From the NCBI GenBank assembly GCA_029010575.1, contig JAQXKS010000069.1, forward strand, positions 1-44,487: a DNA stretch of 44,487 nt. The letters are read 5' to 3'. Origin of the DNA: Bacteroidales bacterium (lineage in GTDB: Bacteria > Bacteroidota > Bacteroidia > Bacteroidales > UBA932). Every line of letters begins with the position of its first letter. Within the stretch, counting starts at the first letter, position 1. Shown here piece after piece: positions 8,612 through 16,736 of the stretch. The notes beneath the pieces are model-generated. The model was given only the letters and a program-made list of their open reading frames with translations. It was not told the origin of the DNA and searched no databases. The translations under genes and the position numbers were made by a program.

Positions 8612-9533
8612 CACAGACTGACAATACTGAGATAACTACCCAAAGCATTATTCCCAGTACAAGGGGCTTGAATCCAACCTCTTTTATTGACTCAATAGAG
8701 AGAGAAGAACCGATAAGGAAAAGGGTAACTACCAGCATCCTCTTGCTAAGAAGGAAAAGGAAGGGGTTTATAGTCTCTGTAAACAATGGAACATTGACAT
8801 AACTGTTGAACAGCATTGTTCCGACAAAAATGAAGATGAACCATGGAATGGAAATCTTCTTTCCCTTACTTCTGAAAAGGAGTACCGAAAGCAAAGAGAC
8901 GGGGATAATCCAAAGAGCACGTGCAAGTTTTACTGTTGTTGCCACCTTCAAAGCCTCTTCAGACCATGCAGACGCTGCACCTACGACAGAGCTGGTGTCG
9001 TGAATGGCAATAGCGCACCACATTCCGAACTGATTATCATCCATACCGATAATTTGTCCAAGGAAAGGGAAGATAATAAGAGCAATGGAGTTCAGAAGAA
9101 ATACTACACCCAGTGCCATGGAGGTCTCTTTTTCATCAGCACCAACTGCAGGAGCAACAGCAGCAATTGCACTACCTCCGCATATAGCTGTTCCTGATGC
9201 AGTCAAATGAGAAAGTCTGGTAGGAATCTTGAGCATCTTTCCGAAAACCCATCCCAACACCAAAGTAATGGTGATTGAACATACGGTAAGCCAGAATCCA
9301 TCCTTTCCCACCTGAAGAGCTGAGTGGGCATTCATTCCAAAGCCAAGACCTATGACAGAAGCCTTCAGAAGCTTCGAAGTCATCTTTCCGTTGATTTTAG
9401 GGAACGGATGTCCGAGAATCAGTGTAAAAAGGAATCCGCCTACCAATGCAGCAGGAGCTGGGATCCAAGGAGTCAAGCAGAGCAACAGAAGTATTATGAA
9501 AAATACTTTTGTAAAGGTTTCATTAAATTTCAT
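8595..9533 (-). CDS. YeiH/UPF0324 family membrane transporter (putative sulfate exporter family)
   Basis: A 312-residue inner-membrane protein with about nine to ten hydrophobic segments. It carries the family's two conserved regions: KASVIGLGFGMN, and ASGTAICGGSAIAAVAPAVG followed by AIHDTSSVVGAA. The family (Cons_hypoth698) is often labelled putative sulfate exporter; that name rests on few members and should be read as a family label, not a proven substrate. It begins 19 bp after the Na/Pi cotransporter stop codon and is probably co-transcribed with it. Length is typical. Confidence 0.85.
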   Translation of the reverse strand: MKFNETFTKVFFIILLLLCLTPWIPAPAALVGGFLFTLILGHPFPKINGKMTSKLLKASVIGLGFGMNAHSALQVGKDGFWLTVCSITITLVLGWVFGKMLKIPTRLSHLTASGTAICGGSAIAAVAPAVGADEKETSMALGVVFLLNSIALIIFPFLGQIIGMDDNQFGMWCAIAIHDTSSVVGAASAWSEEALKVATTVKLARALWIIPVSLLSVLLFRSKGKKISIPWFIFIFVGTMLFNSYVNVPLFTETINPFLFLLSKRMLVVTLFLIGSSLSIESIKEVGFKPLVLGIMLWVVISVLSVCAILYL

Positions 9534-9552
9534 TACAGGATATTTATATAAA

Positions 9553-11238
9553 TCATGGTTTCAGGTTAACTACAGATTTTGCGACATTCATCAAATGGTC
9601 TGCTATTCGCTCAGTATTAGATGAGAATTCCAAATATTGGGCACCGACTGTGGGGGTACATATTCCTTCACCCATCCTTTTTATATGGAACTCTTCCATC
9701 TTATGGGTATAGTCATCAATCTGTTCCTCTATGACATTGGCATCACTCACTAGCGATATGCTCTCATTAACATAGGCTTTGACAGCTACATCATAAAGAC
9801 TGTGTACCATTGAATGTAGTTCTTTGATCTCTTCAAGAGCACCTGAGGAGAAACTATCTCCAGCCTGACGCAGTCCCTGCGCGTACTCGACTATATTTTC
9901 AGCGTAATCACCTACCCTTTCCAAGTCTCTTACGCTTCTGTATGTAGTCGAAAGATAGCGTCTGTCGTGTTCACTAAGACCATTGCAGTCGGAGAGTTTC
10001 ACAACGAAATCTACAATAGCTCTATTCATAAAATTGAGCTTATGCTCACACTTATCAAACTCCGGTTGCTGTGAAAAATCCAGAGATGTGATAATATTTA
10101 TGGAGCGGTCGAAATTTTGCATTGCGAGCTGGCTCATGGCTACAATCTCCTTCTTGATCTGTGCTACCGCCATAGGAGGAGTCCTGAGCATATTGTCGTC
10201 CACATATGTAAGTTTGAGTTCCTTGGATGCTTCGTCCGTCGCTTTGTCAGGAACCAGTTTTGTAACCAAATTGACAAGAGGTTTAGTAAGAGGGAGCATA
10301 AGGACCACTGTAATTACATTGAAGAAGGTGTGGAACATTGCCAACTGTGTCTGAGGTACATCGGGGAACATCGAATTGAAAATCGAACCGAATGTTACTT
10401 CACCGGAGGTAACCAAGCCCAGAATCCATCCGAATAGCATGAAAATTATGACACCGGCACAGTTGAAGAAGAGGTGAATAAGAGATGTCCTCTTGGCATT
10501 TTTTCCGCTTGTCACACCTGCCAGAATAGCTACGACGCAGGATCCTATATTGGAGCCCATTGTCAGGAAGATACCTTGATTCAACGAGATAAGATCAGTC
10601 ACCACCATTGCCAGAGCGATGGATGTAGTGACAGAAGAACTCTGTATTATCGCTGTAAATATCGCTCCTATGAGAACCAGAAGAATCTGATTGCTGATAC
10701 TTGCCAAGAAAACCTTTACCTGATCCAGGGCAGCGAAGTCGGCCATAGAACCGCTCATGAGGGAAAGACCTACGAAGAGCATTCCGAAACCTGTCAATAT
10801 ACCTCCGGCCGTCTTCCATCCGTTTTTCTTCGAGAGCATCATCATGAATGCACCTATACCTGCAAATGCCGAAAAGATGATAGTAGTGGAGATGGTATTG
10901 CTTCCAAACATACCCAATGCAACAATCTGGGCTGTAATAGTGGTACCAATATTGGCCCCATATATTATCGTAGCGGCCTGCGAGAGAGAGATTATTCCTG
11001 CATTGACAAAACCAATGGTCATTACTGTCGTGGCACCTGAACTCTGAATGGCTGCAGTTCCCAAGGCACCGATACCCACACCGATAAGTCCACTCTGCGA
11101 AGCTTTTCCAAAAAGTTGTTTCAATTTGTGAGAACCGGCAGACTCGAGATTGGAACTCATCATATTACACGCAACGAGGAAAACCCCGATACCGGCTAAA
11201 AGGGTAAAAATAGCTGATACTACTGATACGGCGTCCAT
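9553..11238 (-). CDS. Na+/phosphate cotransporter family protein (NptA-like) with PhoU-like tail
   Basis: A 561-residue membrane protein. The first 350 residues contain two inverted Na/Pi-cotransporter repeats, each with the signature Gln-Ser-Ser: QSSGATTVM (about 65-73) and QSSSVTTSIALAM. The C-terminal 200 residues are soluble and helical, with features of PhoU (regular heptads, DLERVGDYAENI, NTERIADHLMNVAKS). Expected to move phosphate with sodium; some homologues may export. Start chosen at the ATG at 11238 (MDAVSVVSAIFTLLAG), which begins just before the first membrane helix. An in-frame extension to 11445 would run over the promoters and into the divergent msrC gene and has no membrane-protein character. 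Confidence 0.9.
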   Translation of the reverse strand: MDAVSVVSAIFTLLAGIGVFLVACNMMSSNLESAGSHKLKQLFGKASQSGLIGVGIGALGTAAIQSSGATTVMTIGFVNAGIISLSQAATIIYGANIGTTITAQIVALGMFGSNTISTTIIFSAFAGIGAFMMMLSKKNGWKTAGGILTGFGMLFVGLSLMSGSMADFAALDQVKVFLASISNQILLVLIGAIFTAIIQSSSVTTSIALAMVVTDLISLNQGIFLTMGSNIGSCVVAILAGVTSGKNAKRTSLIHLFFNCAGVIIFMLFGWILGLVTSGEVTFGSIFNSMFPDVPQTQLAMFHTFFNVITVVLMLPLTKPLVNLVTKLVPDKATDEASKELKLTYVDDNMLRTPPMAVAQIKKEIVAMSQLAMQNFDRSINIITSLDFSQQPEFDKCEHKLNFMNRAIVDFVVKLSDCNGLSEHDRRYLSTTYRSVRDLERVGDYAENIVEYAQGLRQAGDSFSSGALEEIKELHSMVHSLYDVAVKAYVNESISLVSDANVIEEQIDDYTHKMEEFHIKRMGEGICTPTVGAQYLEFSSNTERIADHLMNVAKSVVNLKP

Positions 11239-11259
11239 TTTTTTATTTTTAATCGGCCA

Positions 11260-11267
11260 CAAAGATA
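11260..11267 (-). promoter_or_regulatory. Promoter -7 box for Na/Pi cotransporter gene
   Basis: The minus strand reads TATCTTTG, a full -7 match, 21 bp upstream of the start codon at 11238. No -33 TTTG is seen at 19-20 bp. It confirms the short start of the cotransporter. Confidence 0.55.
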
Positions 11268-11280
11268 AAAAACATTGTAG

Positions 11281-11288
11281 TATATTTG
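11281..11288 (+). promoter_or_regulatory. Promoter -7 box for free-methionine-sulfoxide reductase gene
   Basis: TATATTTG matches TAnnTTTG and lies 24 bp upstream of the ATG at 11313. The two divergent -7 boxes (11260-11267 and 11281-11288) are only 13 bp apart, so the two polymerases would compete for the same site. Confidence 0.55.
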
Positions 11289-11312
11289 TAACACTATTGT
11301 AATTTTTGAACA

Positions 11313-11789
11313 ATGACAGAACAAGAGTACAACGAACGCAGGGATAAATACACACTGCTCTGCAGACAGATCTCCTCATTGTGCGAGGAAGAGAAAGACC
11401 TGATAGCAAACATGGCGAACACTGTATCTGCCATCCACCTGACAATGGGATTTTTTTGGACAGGATTTTATATTGTCAGAGGAAACGAGCTGGTTCTGGG
11501 ACCATTTCAGGGACCATCGGCATGCACACGAATTTCATATGGGAAGGGAGTATGCGGCACATGCATGAAAGAAGAAAAAACAATAATAGTGCCTGACGTA
11601 GAGGAGTTTCCAGGACATATAGCCTGTAGTTCTCTCTCAAAGAGTGAAATCGTCGTTCCGCTCTATTGCAAATCGCAACTCATTGGTGTACTGGATATTG
11701 ACAGCACAGAGAAGGACACATTCAACGAAGTTGACGCCTACTGGCTTGAGCACATCTGCATGATTTTGGGAGACTCTTCGGAACTTTAA
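11313..11789 (+). CDS. msrC: Free methionine-(R)-sulfoxide reductase (GAF domain)
   Basis: A single GAF domain of 158 residues. The signature run VLGPFQGPSACTRI, GKGVCGTC, VPDVEEFPGHIAC and SEIVVPL identifies the free methionine-R-sulfoxide reductase family (E. coli MsrC/YebR). Three cysteines align with the catalytic set: C71, C81 and C105; C84 is an extra one. The enzyme repairs free oxidised methionine in the cytosol using thioredoxin. It has its own -7 box and stands alone between divergent and downstream genes. In an anaerobe it would serve oxidative-stress defence. Confidence 0.93.
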   Translation: MTEQEYNERRDKYTLLCRQISSLCEEEKDLIANMANTVSAIHLTMGFFWTGFYIVRGNELVLGPFQGPSACTRISYGKGVCGTCMKEEKTIIVPDVEEFPGHIACSSLSKSEIVVPLYCKSQLIGVLDIDSTEKDTFNEVDAYWLEHICMILGDSSEL

Positions 11790-11795
11790 TTTTTT

Positions 11796-11826
11796 ATTGT
11801 CTGAAGCCAATTTTTTCTTAACATTG
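11796..11826 (+). promoter_or_regulatory. Probable promoter for nrdD-nrdG
   Basis: ATTG (11796-11799) and TAACATTG (11819-11826) are separated by 19 bp; each differs by one base from the -33 TTTG and -7 TAnnTTTG consensus. Transcription would start near 11833, leaving a leader of roughly 38 nt before the nrdD ATG at 11871. Confidence 0.45.
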
Positions 11827-11870
11827 CACTCTGAATACAACACATTTTTTCAGAAAAATTATCTAAATCC

Positions 11871-14078
11871 ATGATACAGACTGTAGTAAAAAGAGATGGC
11901 AGAATTGTTGGCTTCAATAGGGAAAAAATTGCGGCAGCAATTAGAAAGGCGATGCTGACTACTCCCAAAGGAGAAGACGAGATCCTCATAAACAAAATCG
12001 CAGACAGAATCGAGTGCCTGGGCAAATCACAGGCTTCAGTGGAAGAAATTCAGGACATGGTCGAAATAGAACTGATGAAATCTGCGAGAAAAGAGGTGGC
12101 GAAAAGCTACATTGCCTACCGTAACCAAAGGAGTATTGCCCGCAAGGCCAAGACAAGAGAGATTTTCCTTGAAATCGTTGAAGCTAAATCCAACGATATC
12201 ACCAGGGAGAATGCAAATATGAATGCAGATACCCCTGCCGGAATGATGATGAAGTTCGCCAGCGAAACCACCAAACCATTCGTAGATGATTACCTCCTCT
12301 CTGAAGATACCCTGTGGGCCGTCAACAACAACTACCTTCACATACACGACAAAGACTACTACCCTACCAAGTCGCTCACCTGTATCCAGCACCCTTTGGA
12401 TAAAATCCTCAAGAACGGTTTTTGCGCCGGTCACGGAGAGTCAAGGCCTACCAAAAGAATAGAGACAGCCTCATTCATGGCGTGCATCTCGATGGAGACA
12501 GTCCAGAACGAAATGCACGGAGGTCAGGCGATTCCTGCCTTTGACTTTTACCTTGCCCCCTATGTAAGACTCAGTTTCATAGAAGAGATCAAGGTAATCG
12601 GAAACCTCACCGGAGAGAATCTGGAGCACCTTTACAATATTCCCATAACCGACTACATCACACGCCCTCTGGAGGGACTTGAAGGAGATGAGAGGAAGGT
12701 TCAACATGCTGTCAACCGCACTGTCAACCGCGTTCATCAGGCAATGGAGGCATTCATACATAACATGAACACCATCCACTCAAGAGGTGGAAACCAGGTG
12801 GTCTTCTCATCAGTAAACTACGGAACAGACACATCCGCAGAGGGAAGATGTATCATCAGGGAACTGTTGCGCTCGACATACGAAGGGGTAGGCTCTGGTT
12901 CAACTGCTATCTTCCCCATCCAGATCTGGAAAAAGAAGAGAGGAGTCAGCTACCTTCCAGAAGATCCCAACTACGACCTTTACAAAGAGGCATGCAAAGT
13001 AGCTGCAAGAAGATTCTTCCCCAACTTCGTAAACCTCGATGCCACATTCAACCGTCACGAGAAATGGCGTCCTGACGATCCACAGAGATATCTCTACGAA
13101 ATAGCCACCATGGGATGCAGGACAAGGGTATTCGAGAACAGATATGGAGAAAAGACCTCTGTTGCCAGAGGAAATCTCTCATTCTCGACTATCAATATCG
13201 TAAAATTGGCGATAGAGTGCATGGAGATCACCGACATGGACCAAAGAATCGATAAGTTCTTCTCAAAACTTGACAATATGCTCGAAATAGCTGCCAAACA
13301 GCTCTGCGACAGATACGATTTCCAAAAGAGCGCATTGGCTAAACAGTTTCCCCTCCTGATGTCCTCACTATGGAGCGGATGCGAAAAGCTCAGGCCTGAT
13401 GATACTATTGAAAGTGTCATCAACCAGGGTACACTCGGCATCGGATTCATAGGATTGGCAGAGTGCCTCATTGCCCTGACCGGCAAACATCACGGTGAAA
13501 GTGAAGAGTCGCAGAAACTCGGTCTCAGAATAGTTACCTACATGAGAGACCGTGCCCTTGAGTTCAGCAGCAGATACGAGCATAACTTCAGTATTTTAGC
13601 AACTCCGGCAGAGGGACTTGCCGGCAAATTCACCAAAAGGGACCGCAAGGATTTCGGAGAAATACCCGGAGTGACCGACAAAATTTACTACACCAACTCC
13701 AACCATGTTCCCGTCTACTACAAATGTTCACCCAAACACAAGGCCATTATAGAAGCACCCTATCACGATCTGACACGAGGAGGACATATCTTCTACATAG
13801 AGCTGGACTCGGATGCAACACATAATCCTGAAGCGATAATGCAGATAGTGGATCTGATGGACAAATACAATATCGGCTACTGCTCTGTTAACCATAACCG
13901 CAACAGATGCAACATGTGCGGATACGAAGATGCCTCGGGCGATCTGGAGAAATGTCCGGAGTGCGGCAGTGATCAGATAGACAAACTCCAGAGGATAACA
14001 GGCTATCTGGTAGGCACTACGGAAAGATGGAACAATGCTAAACTTGCAGAACTCAATGACAGAGTGGTACACAAATAA
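11871..14078 (+). CDS. nrdD: Anaerobic ribonucleoside-triphosphate reductase (class III)
   Basis: A 735-residue glycyl-radical enzyme that makes deoxyribonucleotides without oxygen. The N-terminus is an ATP-cone regulatory domain (TVVKRDGRIVGFNREKIAAA, about residues 4-23). The catalytic barrel includes the Cys of MGCRTRVFENRYG and the conserved segment HSRGGNQVVFSS. Near the C-terminus is a zinc site of two C-x2-C pairs (CNMC and CPEC), then the radical loop RITGYL with Gly711 as the radical residue. The tail after it (VGTTERWNNAKL) follows the family pattern. It overlaps nrdG, its activase, by 23 bp. Presence of this class supports an anaerobic host. No repressor site is clear in the 81-bp leader region. 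Confidence 0.97.
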   Translation: MIQTVVKRDGRIVGFNREKIAAAIRKAMLTTPKGEDEILINKIADRIECLGKSQASVEEIQDMVEIELMKSARKEVAKSYIAYRNQRSIARKAKTREIFLEIVEAKSNDITRENANMNADTPAGMMMKFASETTKPFVDDYLLSEDTLWAVNNNYLHIHDKDYYPTKSLTCIQHPLDKILKNGFCAGHGESRPTKRIETASFMACISMETVQNEMHGGQAIPAFDFYLAPYVRLSFIEEIKVIGNLTGENLEHLYNIPITDYITRPLEGLEGDERKVQHAVNRTVNRVHQAMEAFIHNMNTIHSRGGNQVVFSSVNYGTDTSAEGRCIIRELLRSTYEGVGSGSTAIFPIQIWKKKRGVSYLPEDPNYDLYKEACKVAARRFFPNFVNLDATFNRHEKWRPDDPQRYLYEIATMGCRTRVFENRYGEKTSVARGNLSFSTINIVKLAIECMEITDMDQRIDKFFSKLDNMLEIAAKQLCDRYDFQKSALAKQFPLLMSSLWSGCEKLRPDDTIESVINQGTLGIGFIGLAECLIALTGKHHGESEESQKLGLRIVTYMRDRALEFSSRYEHNFSILATPAEGLAGKFTKRDRKDFGEIPGVTDKIYYTNSNHVPVYYKCSPKHKAIIEAPYHDLTRGGHIFYIELDSDATHNPEAIMQIVDLMDKYNIGYCSVNHNRNRCNMCGYEDASGDLEKCPECGSDQIDKLQRITGYLVGTTERWNNAKLAELNDRVVHK

Positions 14079-14583
14079 GATAAGGATTCACGACATCATA
14101 AAAGGAACTACAGCAGATGGACCTGGCCTGCGCACTTCAATATATTGCGCAGGCTGTTTTCATCATTGCCAGGGCTGTCACAATCCCCAGACATGGGACC
14201 CCATGTCCGGGTACGAAATCACCTTGGGTGAACTTTATCAGATAATAATAGATGAAGAGCTCAATGTCACACTGACAGGCGGAGACCCCATGTATAACCC
14301 TGAAAAATTTGCCCTGCTTGCCGGCAAAATAAAAGAGACTACTGATCTTACCATCTGGTGCTATACCGGCTTCACGTTCGAAGAGCTGATAAAAAGCCCT
14401 TCACAAATGGCCCTTGCAGCCCTTTGTGACGTGATAGTGGACGGTCCCTTCATCTTAGAACAGAAAAAAAGCTCCCTGCTTTTCAGAGGGAGCTGTAATC
14501 AACGACTCATAGATGTCAGAAGGACATTATCCACAGGGATAATCACACTCTACACTCCAGACAATATTCTGAACCTGGAATAA
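14056..14583 (+). CDS. nrdG: Anaerobic ribonucleotide reductase activating protein (radical SAM)
   Basis: A radical-SAM activase that installs the glycyl radical on NrdD. The iron-sulfur motif C34-x3-C38-x2-C41 lies in CFHHCQGCHNPQTW, with C31 just before. TGGDPM is the SAM-binding GGE-like segment, and FRGSCNQRLIDV is the conserved C-terminal part. 175 residues from the ATG at 14056, a normal length; an upstream ATG at 14035 is possible but begins deeper in nrdD. The gene overlaps nrdD by 23 bp. Oddly, codons for the Lys-Lys-Ser-Ser and Phe-Arg-Gly-Ser segments (14463-14494) also form an intrinsic terminator for the opposing operon. Its stop codon is 6 bp from the stop codon of the minus-strand EF-hand gene. 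Confidence 0.95.
   Translation: MTEWYTNKIRIHDIIKGTTADGPGLRTSIYCAGCFHHCQGCHNPQTWDPMSGYEITLGELYQIIIDEELNVTLTGGDPMYNPEKFALLAGKIKETTDLTIWCYTGFTFEELIKSPSQMALAALCDVIVDGPFILEQKKSSLLFRGSCNQRLIDVRRTLSTGIITLYTPDNILNLE
14463..14494 (-). terminator. Intrinsic terminator of guaA-to-EF-hand unit, inside nrdG
   Basis: A perfect 8-bp inverted repeat, AGCTCCCT (14470-14477) and AGGGAGCT (14487-14494) with a 9-nt loop. On the minus strand it is followed by a run of seven T's (14464-14470). It lies 96 bp beyond the EF-hand gene's stop codon (14590). On the plus strand the hairpin has no T-run after it, so it should not stop nrdG transcription. Confidence 0.8.
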
Positions 14584-14589
14584 AGGCCG

Positions 14590-16731
14590 CTAAGCGCAGA
14601 TATAGAAGTAGAACAGGCAGAAGATGCCACCGCCTACGACTATAAGCAGTCCTAAAGAGATCAGGAGCTTTTTCCACAGAGGGAGACCCTTTTTCGCATA
14701 TGGATCCTTCAGTTTAAGTTTGGGATATGTAGCTATGGATGTGAGCGTCTCTCCGAACAGGATATTAATCTTTGAGGATGCATTTATAGCCCAGCCATTG
14801 GCATTGAGCAGAGGAGCGATGTTACGTCTGCGGAGCTTAAGCCATGCCATTACCATAGAAGGACCTGAGATTACGAGCATAATACCCGCAAAAGTACAGA
14901 TGAGCTGCCACCATGTAAGATTGACGAATCCCTTCACCAATCCGGTCAGAGCTGTACCTATCATGCCAATAGCCATACCTAAGGCAGCAATTATACCTGC
15001 AAACTTACCGATATCGAAAGGAATCGCATCTTTTTTCTCACCTTCAGGTTTTTCCGTAGGAAGTGTCTTTGGCGCCTGTGCAAGTTTTGTATTTACCTCA
15101 TCCATAAGTTTGGCATCCTTTTCAGCTGCATTTTTTCCAATGAGATTCTCTACGGCCGAAGCAATTCTCCTGTAGGGAGACCAGAAAGCTTGAGCTATGC
15201 TTATAGGATTATCCACAATAGAGGTAACAACAGCATCCCACTCCACACCATCATTGTCATAATAGAGGGCATTCTTGCCTACGAAGATATCTCCGATACC
15301 ACCCACTGTCACAGCAGCAACTATCTGAATAGCACCTGCATGACTTTTGGTGGTGCAGTCACAGTAAACCAGATACATTCCGCTTGCGGGAGCCATAGTT
15401 TTATGATTTGCCATATTGGAGACCCTCATGCAGAATTTACACTCCCTCTTGTCAATCAGGAGGGTACCGGACTGGAATATAGCCTTGTGCTTACGATTTT
15501 TGTCATAAAAGTCCTGGAATGTGACAAAATTTCTCAAGACTCTGCCCAAATCCCTATACAGGTGAAGGAACTTGTCTACCTGCTCTATATCAGCAGCCTC
15601 CTGGGCCAGCATCAAATCTCGCTTTATAAGCGCCATAAGTGCATCTTTGCAGCTATTTGTCACTATCGAGCAGATTCGGTCGATACCAAGCGGCTCGACT
15701 ACAGCCCCAGCTTTTGACTCCTTCCAGGTGATATATTCCTTAAACTTGCTTCCTGCTTCAGACCAATCTTCAATAGTAATACTCTTGGTCGTCTGAGGGA
15801 AAATAATAGAGACAAGAGTCCTGAATTCCCTCTCCCAGATTGGGTTGACAGAAGCAGAAAGGTCCAGACGATTACTACCGTTTACCCTGGCCAAAGGGTA
15901 TGTTCCGATTTGATCAGCTTTTGTACATAGATTGTCTGCGCTGATGAGTTCAATCCTTGAATTCTGGACATCCAGTGTAGCAGTACTTTCAGGGGAAAAA
16001 GAGGCAAGGGAGGAACGCATGAAAAAGTCTCTCACCTTGGCATCCAATTTCATATAAGAGGCATATGCAGAATCAGTATTCTCTCCGAATGGAGCCTGAG
16101 GTGCAGAGTTGTACCACTTGTAATATTCATCGGCAGCCTTGTAGAATTCATTCACCAGCTCCTCATTGACCCCTTGTTCACCGCTTCTGTCCTTCAAAGA
16201 GCCGACAGTAGAAATAATCGCCTCGATAGCATCCTTTTCCTGCTGTGCATCGGCAGAGGCAGGAATAATAATACCATCACCATTAAAACGTGTCTTTGCA
16301 AAGATAGCCTCGCTGTTCTGAGTATCCGAAACAGAAAGTACACTACCCTCTTTTCCAAGATTCGAAAGAATCTCTTTGGCTGAACAATAGAGTTTCCGAC
16401 CTATTTCAGACTCCTTGTTAAAATCTTCAATATCAAAACTATCAGCACCATCCAGTAGAGCATCGTGGCTGCTTACAGCAGATGACATCCATTGGGCGGT
16501 AGCTACCACGTCATTGATCCTGATTTTGCCGTCACTATCAGAATCAATATAGGCAAGGCTCTTTTCATCTATTTCAAGACCCTTTACAGGACAGGACAAT
16601 ACAGTCCACATTTTGGGATCAAGATCCTTCAGGTTAGCAATGTCCTCACCTGTGGATATTTTCACCCTTGAAGATCCTCCGATGTTTTCAAATTCCCATT
16701 TGTGTTTGTTTTCTTGGTTAAATAACGCCAT
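14590..16731 (-). CDS. Uncharacterised EF-hand-containing membrane protein
   Basis: A 713-residue protein with no family I can name. Near the N-terminus is an EF-hand-type calcium loop at residues 63-74 (DSDSDGKIRIND; D63, D65, D67, G68, I70, D74). A long, mostly helical central part follows. A cysteine cluster, CKFC and about 30 residues later YCDC, could bind zinc. After a Pro/Lys-rich stretch come hydrophobic segments (IIAALGMAIGMIGTALTG, LICTFAGIMLVISG and a last one, LLISLGLLIVVGGGIFCLF). There is no signal peptide, so most of the chain is probably cytoplasmic and anchored at its C-terminal end. It starts 5 bp after the barrel gene's stop codon and ends the guaA-TPR-barrel unit. Function unknown. 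Confidence 0.8.
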   Translation of the reverse strand: MALFNQENKHKWEFENIGGSSRVKISTGEDIANLKDLDPKMWTVLSCPVKGLEIDEKSLAYIDSDSDGKIRINDVVATAQWMSSAVSSHDALLDGADSFDIEDFNKESEIGRKLYCSAKEILSNLGKEGSVLSVSDTQNSEAIFAKTRFNGDGIIIPASADAQQEKDAIEAIISTVGSLKDRSGEQGVNEELVNEFYKAADEYYKWYNSAPQAPFGENTDSAYASYMKLDAKVRDFFMRSSLASFSPESTATLDVQNSRIELISADNLCTKADQIGTYPLARVNGSNRLDLSASVNPIWEREFRTLVSIIFPQTTKSITIEDWSEAGSKFKEYITWKESKAGAVVEPLGIDRICSIVTNSCKDALMALIKRDLMLAQEAADIEQVDKFLHLYRDLGRVLRNFVTFQDFYDKNRKHKAIFQSGTLLIDKRECKFCMRVSNMANHKTMAPASGMYLVYCDCTTKSHAGAIQIVAAVTVGGIGDIFVGKNALYYDNDGVEWDAVVTSIVDNPISIAQAFWSPYRRIASAVENLIGKNAAEKDAKLMDEVNTKLAQAPKTLPTEKPEGEKKDAIPFDIGKFAGIIAALGMAIGMIGTALTGLVKGFVNLTWWQLICTFAGIMLVISGPSMVMAWLKLRRRNIAPLLNANGWAINASSKINILFGETLTSIATYPKLKLKDPYAKKGLPLWKKLLISLGLLIVVGGGIFCLFYFYICA

Positions 16732-16736
16732 AGATG

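Noticed and set aside
11239-11445. In-frame 69-residue N-terminal extension of the Na/Pi cotransporter
   Set aside because: It crosses both divergent promoters and the start of msrC, and is Cys-rich without family similarity.
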